Assembly (NCBI GenBank): GCA_037447655.1
Contig: JBBHKE010000386.1
Location: forward strand, 62,501-126,500
Reading direction: 5' to 3'
DNA: 64,000 bases
Origin: Zygnema cylindricum
Lineage: Eukaryota > Streptophyta > Zygnematophyceae > Zygnematales > Zygnemataceae
Shown: positions 56,258-64,000 of the stretch, piece by piece
Layout of the letters: each line of letters opens with the position of its first letter
Position numbering within the stretch: position 1 is the first letter of the stretch
Position numbers and translations under genes: made by a program
The notes under the pieces: model-generated
Told to the model about the DNA's origin: nothing
The model's input: the letters and a program-made list of their open reading frames with translations, nothing else
Database searches by the model: none

Positions 56258-56733
56258 CAACACTAGTAATTTCTCCATAACGTTGATTTAGGTATACAGA
56301 ATCCATCGTCATTACACATACGTTAAAATATGTAGAAGTACAAAATCTGACAATCCGTGCCACGTCTCGTCCTTCCATTGTAATAAATCCACAATTATAA
56401 TTTAGGTTTGCGGATGAACAATCATTACGCCGTTCATACTCATACACTAAAATGAGTACGAGTTTATTCCAAGCGCGGTTCTATATGTAACTGATTAAGA
56501 AAACAACAATTTTCGTACAATTTTCGGTAACAAAGTACAATGATGTACAAAAAACCACCCTCCATACACCACACTATTCAATAAATATGTACGGTGACAC
56601 CATTGACGCTAATTCACAAGAACCGTAATTAACGTCACGGATAAATTAGAATTAGTCACTGTATTTCGGGTATCAATGTCAAAATTTTGGGGCGCCGATA
56701 TAGAGTACATAACTCTAATAACGATTCGCGGTG
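56258..56733. mobile_element. Mariner-like MITE, left end lost
   Basis: The right end ATAACGATTCGCGGTG|TA is intact. The left end is presumably displaced by the LTR insertion. Confidence 0.45.
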
Positions 56734-57174
56734 TAGTACACTGTGCTCTTAAAGAATAGGTCTACATGTCAACAAATGTCCAATTGGCAGACGCAAATAT
56801 TAAATTTTGTTCTATTGAGACGACGGTTCAAAACACTCCCCTATAGCATCGCCGCCCAATTAGCAGTTTTAGATACTCAAATCCTAATCTGAGCCGTCCG
56901 AGTTTCTAAGCCACGCATGCTACAATACCATATACTAAGCATTCAATCCACTACGGTACACACACCCATTCATTGTACATTCGTTATTAGCATTAAAGAT
57001 TGAGGGTAAAGTTCCATTAGAACACTCTGTAGTTGTACCGCTAACATTACAGAATGCTACATTTTGAACGAAGTTCCATTGCGCAGAGTCTGTAATCCAC
57101 GTGTTAGCAAAATAGTGGTACCATGTAACTTTAGATTTGATATTGAAAATCGTGAAGTAGCTTTCACACCGACC

Positions 57175-59003
57175 AGCATAGAGGTACCAAACATACACAT
57201 TTTCACTTTTTTACGAAAATGCGTAAAATTTTTAAGATTTTGAAATTTTTGTAAAATTCGTAGCTTTCATGTACGGATTTAATGTACGAACAAAATGTAC
57301 GTAATTATCAAAAAAAAGGTTAAAAATACACCGTGAATCGCTGTTAAAGTTAAAGGATCGATACACGTTCCCATGTTTTTAATGTAGCCGCGATACTCCG
57401 TGTTCACATATTCGACGTCTGAACATGTGAGAACAGGTCAGTGCGATTTTCCTTCGTCGTTATGACTTGAAATCAAATATGAGTACGCTTTTTTGCGCGA
57501 CGCACTCAATCTTCCCGGTCGACACGATTATCTGACACTTATTTTGAACATCAGTACCAAATAATGAAAAAATATTGTACGGATTGACACATTTCGTACA
57601 TTGCACTACCTAAAAATATTCGGCATTAGAGTAATTAACGGTAGTTTAAACAGTTCCAATATTAACGGAAATTTTTTTTTGAGTTAGGGTGAAGATACAT
57701 TTAGGATTGAAATTTGAAAATATGGTTATTTACTGCCGGAAGTTCTGCTTCAGACAATGCCGTACCAAAATATTTTTTTATGTCGGAAACTAAGTTAGGC
57801 CGCTTCTCTTTCAGGCGCCGATAGTAATCGTACAAAAACGTTTACTGACACTAATGTTTCGTTCACTTCTCCATCATGTCGTGTCAGCAATGGAATCTAT
57901 CGTATATGTGTTTTATTTCGATTAGTGCACGTAGTTTCCTATTCTGACGGCGAACATAGTCAACGATTCCAAAAGCAGAATATCTGAATTGGTATCCGTA
58001 GAGCCAGCGGCAAAATTACATTTCATGCTTTTACAATTTGTACGTTTGAGTTTTGTTTTTTTTTGTCGTTGTTTTGTCCTTTGTGCTTCGTCGTGGCGCC
58101 TCAAATTCTGAATGTCAACGGATGGTGGAGGAGGCGTCACGGCACATTCTTCGACAAACATTTTTTCGTTATTTTCGTTGGATTTGATTCCCGCTTGTCC
58201 GAAGGCGTGTGCCAAATGTCCAAAGGCGCGTGGTTCGTACGTGACCTTTCCACGCGTAAACATTTTACACGTCCGGTGTTTGACTACTGTCCTCCCTTAG
58301 GAGAGTAGCCAATCACTGAACGGAGTGACCTTTTGCTTTGAAAATTCAAAATCGGACGGTCGATGTTGTCGCCCAAAAGTTTGGAGAATCTTGACGAATC
58401 CTCAGTAATCATGTTTTAAATAATAAAAAAAACAGTACGGAAATGAGCTGGATATGTACGAAAATGTATTTATTCTAGGAAACAACCCCACTTTTCGCCT
58501 GATGAAGGTTCACCCTTACTGGATGACCGATTTCATTCTCAAAGGTTATGGGCGTAAACCTTGACTGTCGGATGTAGAATCTGATACGTCGTCGGTAAAA
58601 CCTTATAGTTTGCAACAAGTGACCTGAACGAGTTTAATTTTAGGAGCCTGAACGTATAGCGTTGCGTCTCATGGAAAAGAAAATAAATATCCGCGACGAA
58701 CGCGCAATTATGTGGCTCCACGTGGCAGAGGCCATGTGCCTTCCGCCAACTTGGATGCAAAGCCAACAGAAGCCGCAGAAAAATCTTTGACGCGAGATAT
58801 ACTAAAAAATCTATACTTTTATGCATGGGCACATACCCTAAGTTGTAGTAGTACTTTTGATTAAATGTTTTTTATTTTCTATTTTATTATGAAGTCAAAG
58901 TCGGTCAACACATTTTAAAAAAATTACATGTGTCCCGTGTGCATATATCATTATTTTTTCGACGTTTCATGTGTGTGCTTAAAACGCTTGGTACCTCTAT
59001 GCT
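57175..59003. mobile_element. TIR element with GACC target duplication
   Basis: Inverted ends AGCATAGAGGTACCAA (57175) and TTGGTACCTCTATGCT (to 59003) are flanked by GACC at 57171-57174 and 59004-59007. It is 1.83 kb, holds a smaller TTA-flanked element, and no transposase is recognised. The superfamily is not assigned. Confidence 0.65.
57687..58515. mobile_element. Harbinger-like MITE, TTA-flanked
   Basis: TTA|GGGTGAAGATACATTTAGG at the left and GATGAAGGTTCACCC|TTA at the right. 829 bp, with no transposase motif. Frames of 81-113 codons inside overlap on opposite strands and look fortuitous. Confidence 0.6.
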
Positions 59004-59624
59004 GACCAGCTTTAACTTGAAATCTTATTTTCTTACCATGTACGCGCGGACCATGTCATCGTACAACACAATACAAAAATAGTGTGACGAAAGTGCGTTA
59101 CGAGATTTCGTTTGTATTTTTTGTTGGATTTTTGAATGCGTATATCGTGTGTGAAATTTTTTGATTTATGTTGGTCGCCATCTTGACACGCATGCTCATT
59201 ATCCTACGTGTCGCGGCTCAATTTTTTTTGTAATTGGTGATGTACCTCGCGAGGTACATCACCAATTACAGAAAATTTCGAAGCGAATGCTTCGCGAAAA
59301 AATATCCAACGACCATTGTTAACTCCCAGACCTTTGGAGAATATTGTCAAGATTCTCTGTAATGTTGTTTTCATGATAAAAACAAAATAATACGTATGGC
59401 GTAGTACGGAGAGGTTTAAATCTTTGTAAACAATCTCACTTTTCGTCTAATGGAACTTCACCCTAACTAATGTTAATGCAAAATTATAATATGTTATACT
59501 AATTTAGTATAGGAAGACGTGGCATATTGAAAACCATTTGCTTAAATAGTGCTTCCAACACTATTTTATGATTTCTGGCCAAAAAATTGAAAAAAATTGC
59601 AACCGCCTGTGTTATTAATGTGTA

Positions 59625-59820
59625 CACCGTGTATCACTATTAGGGTTAATGTTTTTTTCGTCTCTTAAAACATTTTTCCTCCTTACTCACATGTCCGATT
59701 GTGGATATGACGGTTGAGATTGAAAGGTTAGATTCTCAACTTCCGACTGGCGGTGTCAAATTGAAAATCAAACAAGTGTAGTGGCGAAAAAATTATTAAC
59801 ACTAATAGCGATACACGGCG
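59625..59820. mobile_element. Short mariner-like MITE, TA-flanked
   Basis: TA|CACCGTGTATCACTATTAG ... CTAATAGCGATACACGGCG|TA, 196 bp. Related to the remnant in the FC2 intron at 18196-18395. Confidence 0.75.
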
Positions 59821-59851
59821 TAGTTATTAAGTATTAACTAAGGGTATTTTC

Positions 59852-60637
59852 TAGTGTTGTGTATCGGTAAAAAACTTATCGCGATAACACCGATACCGAT
59901 AGTTATCGGTTATCGAACGGTCAAAGGTCCCGATATATCGGTCTGGGACTAACAAATTCCATATCGGCGATAACTTTTTAAAAATATAGTATGCATACAA
60001 TAGAACTATATAGCATACTGTATTATATAATTTTCATTATATAGCGTGGAATGCCACGCATAAGAATTTGTTCCGCGTATCTATTTAACTGAAAATCTTT
60101 ACGGATAGCGTTGCACATAAACGTCGACAAATATAAGTTAATACTTTATTGTTATAAAACTATACTATCGAAACGAAAAAAATAAAATACATTGTAAAAT
60201 TTCTGAATCAAACTTTTTCCAAAAAAAGACGAACAGGCTGAAAGAAGCAGACGAACACACCTGTCAAACTGTCGCCATTTCTAGACGCCATATTTTGAAA
60301 ATTCTGGCAGCAAGAATTTTGAAAACCCCCTTAAATTAGGAATAATGATGGAAAATTCGCGATTTTTTACCGGAATCGGGAGTAAGGGGGTCCGCTGTGC
60401 GTCTGGGGAATACGACGTACAGCTGCGTGTACAGGCCGTACATTTATCTGTACGGTCCAAGCAGATATCGCCGATAGTTATCGTTATCGGCATTATCGCC
60501 GATAAGTACCCGATATTATCGGCTACTTATCGGCGATAAGACCGATGTCGATATATCGTACCGATATATCGATTATCGGGAACCCGAAAAAAGGTCCATA
60601 TCGGTTAACGGTAAATCCTTACCGATACACAACACTA
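59852..60637. mobile_element. hAT-like MITE with 8-bp target duplication, second copy
   Basis: Ends TAGTGTTGTGTATCGGTAA / TTACCGATACACAACACTA, flanked by GTATTTTC at 59844-59851 and 60638-60645. Near-identical to 11729-12513 (786 versus 785 bp), so both moved recently. Confidence 0.88.
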
Positions 60638-60660
60638 GTATTTTCGCATGTAACCGAAAC

Positions 60661-61608
60661 TTAGGGCGTGTCCCCATGTGTTCAAGTAAGGGTTTTTTCT
60701 CGTCGTTTACACAGAAAATGAGACTTCCTACTTGAAAAAATTACGCCGTACGAAAAATGGGCAAAAACTCAAATACAGTTTGCGTCATCTTGGAACTTGA
60801 AAGGTACGGCGATTTGGCAGTATTATCATCGCGACCCACTTCCACGTCATCTTGACACTTGCACTGTAATCAAATCGCGACCTGCTTTTAATCAAAATAC
60901 TACCCTATTGACGAATAGAACGTCTGGGTTGCACGTGTGAAAAGTTTTCAATTTTTTTTGCACGAAGGAAAGTACACGCTATTTTTTTCACTGCTCGTCA
61001 CGAGCATGCACATAAGAAAATGACAAATATGTACGGAAAAAACTTGCAGGGGTCTCGGACCTCCACTTTCCTTCATGGGTCCTTTGCAAAAGTTTACGTC
61101 GTCCTCGTCTCTCTTCCTCTTTCTCACTTGATCGCTCGTGTCTCTCTCCCCTAAATGAAATGCGGCAATGATTGTTTCAAATGAAAGATATATTTTTTAT
61201 CTTTTTTTTGAATATCTTTGGTCGTAGTTTGACGGCATATCGAATGATAAAAGATAAATAAAAGAAATCGGAAGCCATGGCGGAAAGTTTACGTACTAAT
61301 GACGTCACAGCGTGGCGTGACTTCGCAATGTCAAAACCCTAAACATTTACGATGTCAGAAAAACCTCGACGTCTACAACCGTCGCCGTTTTTGTAGACGT
61401 CACTTATTTTAGGAAGTTTCGCAGTAGTCTACATTTCATTTCGTAGTCTATCGCACATTTTGTAGACCTCTACGACTGTCACAAATTTGAAGTAATGAAA
61501 GCGCAAGTAATGAATGACATAGGAACACTTTGAAAAGTACACCGTAAAATCAGCGCTAAAATCCAAAATAACGTTTCAAAATATCGGTTACATGGGGACA
61601 CGCCCTTA
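60661..61608. mobile_element. Harbinger-like MITE, TTA-flanked
   Basis: TTA|GGGCGTGTCCCCATGT at the left, ACATGGGGACACGCCC|TTA at the right. 0.95 kb, no transposase recognised. Confidence 0.65.
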
Positions 61609-62801
61609 GTCTTGCTACTTTGTTTTTTAGCGAAGATTCTCCGTACAGCTTTCAGAGCATTCGGATGTAAACGCAAATAACTTGTCACTTTAAAAAGTGA
61701 CTTACGTAGACGTGTACGAAGAATTGTGACAGATGAAGTGGTACATAAAATGAGGCGAAACTTCCACTCGCCTTCAATTTGAAGCGTTTCTCCGCACGCT
61801 GTACAATTTTTGTGATTTCGTAATGTCAGTACGCCACATTGTCGACGTGTCGAAACCCTAAAATACCTTTCGCTGTCGCACAGAATTTGCGGTTTCGTTT
61901 ATCGTCTTCCCACTTGCCGACAGGTGGCCAATATTTTTCATACGCCTTATGTGTGAAGACACCTGTTTTTGAGAGAGACGGACCCTGTACGGATCAGCGC
62001 ACGCGGAAACGTGCAGTGTGTTTTTTTTTTGGTACTCCGCGCACAAAAATTGTAATAAACTTCAGACACCTGCGACAATATCTGCCTATTCGCTCACTTT
62101 ATTGGACGTTAATCAAACAATTAGAATGTATGATTTTTTCCAAAATTTTCAAATTCTTAAATAGCGTACACCACTGTAATTATTATTATACGCTAATCAA
62201 ACTCCCACGCTAATAACGATTGGCGGTGTACTGTACGTCTAAAGTTTCAGGGTAACGCAACTTGTACGGTGATAATTTATATTTTTTGGTACGACTGCGG
62301 ATTTTCACGTTTTTTTTTGAAGTTATGGATCAAAACGACAGAAAATAACTGTTACTTTAGCACATGCGAAAGTACCCTTAATAGCGACGGGCAGTGTACA
62401 GCACTCGTTGTTAGGAGTACAGTAACATCGACATCTGTTGGCTCTGAAAACTTCTATCAAAGCGACCGGTTTCCTTTAAGTCTGGGTTTAGGAAAAAGAT
62501 ATCGTACCAAAAGTACGGTATGTCCTAAAAGTGCACGGATTCGGTACTCATATCGCACTAAATCGGAATCATGCGGAAGTTTCCAAAATAGTAAACAATT
62601 TAAAAGTACAGCACCTAAATTAGGGTAGGTTTTCGATTTTGAACATTTTTGGCTCAATTTTTGTGAAAATGCATCAGAATATAAGCGATTAGAGAGTTTA
62701 AAGTGGGAAAGCATGTCATTTTTTTTTTTTTTTCGCATATTCATTGCATTTATTAGAAGCTAACCTGAAATTGAATTGCTTCATTTTTTTCAATTTATAC
62801 A
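61609..62801. other. Region upstream of HSCB, repeat remnants
   Basis: A MITE right end (ATAACGATTGGCGGTG|TA) lies at about 62211-62228. Frames of 119 and 124 codons (61839-62213, 62269-62628) show no motif. The HSCB promoter must lie near the right end; no TATA box can be singled out in the AT-rich DNA. Confidence 0.4.
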
Positions 62802-63331
62802 ATGGCTTGGGATCATTTCAATATAAAAAAAACAGGAAAAATTCCTTCATCCGTTTGCACAATGACTTCAAGTTTGATTTCTGCGTTTTGTCGCTTCAGA
62901 AATGCTAGTATCAAAGTATTTCCAGCAATCAAAACAGTGAAGAAGCTACAAACATCTGAGGGTTTAGCAAAGAATAGAACAACGTTTGACTCTATAATTA
63001 AAACAACTTTGTTTCTTCCTCATGAAACACAGCCTTTGTTAGTTAATCCTTCTGCTGGTAATCCTTTTTCAGTTTTTCCTTTGTCAGTTAATCCTTTGTC
63101 AGTTAAGCCCTTTTCATCCAATTTTGTTGGCAGTGCATTTCCTTCACGTTTTGAATTCGTATTCAGGAAAGGTTTTCTGTTTAGAAACATAGAATCTATG
63201 GCTGCTGTACAGAGCTCTTATTGTTGGCGTTGTGAAGCTCCTAGAGACCATAATTCTTTTTTTTTTTGTAAAAATTGTGGAGCTATTCAGCCTGTTGACC
63301 AAACTGTCAACTTTTTCACCTTGCTCGGAAT
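62802..63331 (+). CDS. HSCB: HSCB/Jac1-type iron-sulfur co-chaperone, first exon
   Basis: HSCB is the mitochondrial J-protein that brings the scaffold ISCU to HSP70 for iron-sulfur cluster release. The exon encodes 176 residues plus a split codon and ends at a strong donor (AAT|GTGAGT, intron from 63332). Near its end is the N-terminal zinc module of eukaryotic HSCB, CWRC...FFCKNC (CX2C twice), followed by GAIQPVDQTVNFFTLLG, the first strand into the J-domain. The J-domain itself (HPD) lies past the window edge. The first ATG is 62802; the ATG at 62862 (MTSSLISAFCRFRN) begins a sequence more like a mitochondrial presequence and could be the real start. An internal run of PLSVN/PFSV-like repeats (residues ~80-105) is unusual. 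Confidence 0.88.
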
Positions 63332-63379
63332 GTGAGTTCACTTTTTCTCTCGTGTATGAATAAATGCAGATATAACAAT

Positions 63380-64000
63380 AATGGAAATAATGTATCATCA
63401 GATGATGAAGTATCTTTATATTATGTAATGTATCGTTATAGAATAGTTTATCTTCATATTATAATGTTTCTTTATATATCTATGTATCGTTGAATAAAAT
63501 TTACCTTTATGTAGTAATTTAATCTTTATGTAATAATGTATCTTTATATGATGATGCAGCTTTATTTAATAGTGTATCAGTATTTATTTATAATATATCT
63601 TTATATGATAGTGTATCTTCATACAATAATGTAAAAGACATTTGTGGCATTTTCTATGTCTACTGGTTAAGGTTAAAGTTTCTAGTCCAATGCATGACCG
63701 GGCTTTTGAGAGTCACAGATGAATTAGTGTGGACTTGTTGTTGTGTCATACTTGAAAACGTGTTAATAAATTCACCTTCCTAAAGTTTATGCTTGAAAGC
63801 ATGTTAGATAAATTTATGTTTGTGAACATGTTAATAGAAACCATACTTGAAAACATGTTAACAAAATCTATGCCTGAAACATTTTTATAAAATTTGTGCG
63901 TTAAAACATGTGAATAAAATTCATGAAAAATTCATGAATGGAACACTTGTTAAAAAAATCAATGCATGTTTCTAAAGTTTATGCTTGAAAACATGTTAAT
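63380..64000. repeat. Degenerate AT-rich repeats in HSCB intron 1
   Basis: First an array of GTATCTTTATATGATAAT-like units (63390-63635). Then, from about 63745 to the window edge, an array of CTTGAAAACATGTTAATAAA-like units of about 30 bases. No exon is seen. Confidence 0.65.

Larger units (their letters stand above)
57003..59475. mobile_element. Dispersed hairpin repeat (copy 2), split by insertions
   Basis: Left part (57003-57174) and right part (59075-59472, ending GGAACTTCACCC|TAA) match copy 1 at 37994-38706. The gap is filled by the element 57175-59003. The termini GGGTGAAGTTCC / GGAACTTCACCC with TWA flanks suggest a Harbinger-like element. Hairpin at 59229-59270. Confidence 0.6.

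Overview
This is nuclear DNA from a photosynthetic eukaryote of the green-plant (streptophyte) lineage. The evidence is a ferrochelatase gene in ten or more exons whose last exon encodes the light-harvesting (CAB-like) tail found only on chloroplast ferrochelatase, consistent GT-AG introns, and AT-rich intergenic DNA full of plant-style transposons. The species cannot be named from the sequence; a charophyte alga or a seedless plant would fit, but that is a guess. One 10-base run of N marks an assembly gap at 5911-5920.

Only two apparently working host genes are visible. On the minus strand, from about 26.4 kb (perhaps 27.9 kb) down to 15365, lies FC2-type ferrochelatase, the last step of heme synthesis in plastids. 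Nine exons, from residues before the conserved catalytic domain to the stop codon, join in phase. At the right edge, 62802-63331 on the plus strand is the first exon of HSCB, the mitochondrial J-type co-chaperone for iron-sulfur cluster assembly; the rest lies beyond the window.

The rest is mostly mobile DNA. 0-13 kb is a mosaic of terminal-inverted-repeat elements: TA-flanked mariner-like MITEs, TTA-flanked Harbinger-like elements, and 8-bp-duplication hAT-like MITEs, some nested three deep. It also holds a 3-kb block with inverted and direct long repeats (8.1-11.2 kb) and a truncated 5S rRNA copy (13.46-13.53 kb). 31.1-35.7 kb carries a decayed, intron-containing tyrosine-recombinase gene of the Crypton/Ndc10 type. 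36.0-36.7 kb is a 195-bp satellite, followed by two mariner-like MITEs back to back. 39.9-41.7 kb contains several minisatellites.

41.7-56.3 kb is a compound Ty1/copia locus. Two plus-strand, gag-only non-autonomous elements share a middle LTR. That LTR was split by a minus-strand copia element that once carried full gag-pol (46373-52813, with ATTCT target duplications). The left unit looks like a segmental duplication of the right one, because it carries the same LTR junction at the same insertion point. In both families the gag start codon lies inside the LTR, and gag reads through a copia-type half-tRNA(iMet) primer-binding site.

56.3-62.2 kb is again nested DNA transposons, including a second copy of a dispersed repeat with a 20-bp-arm hairpin.
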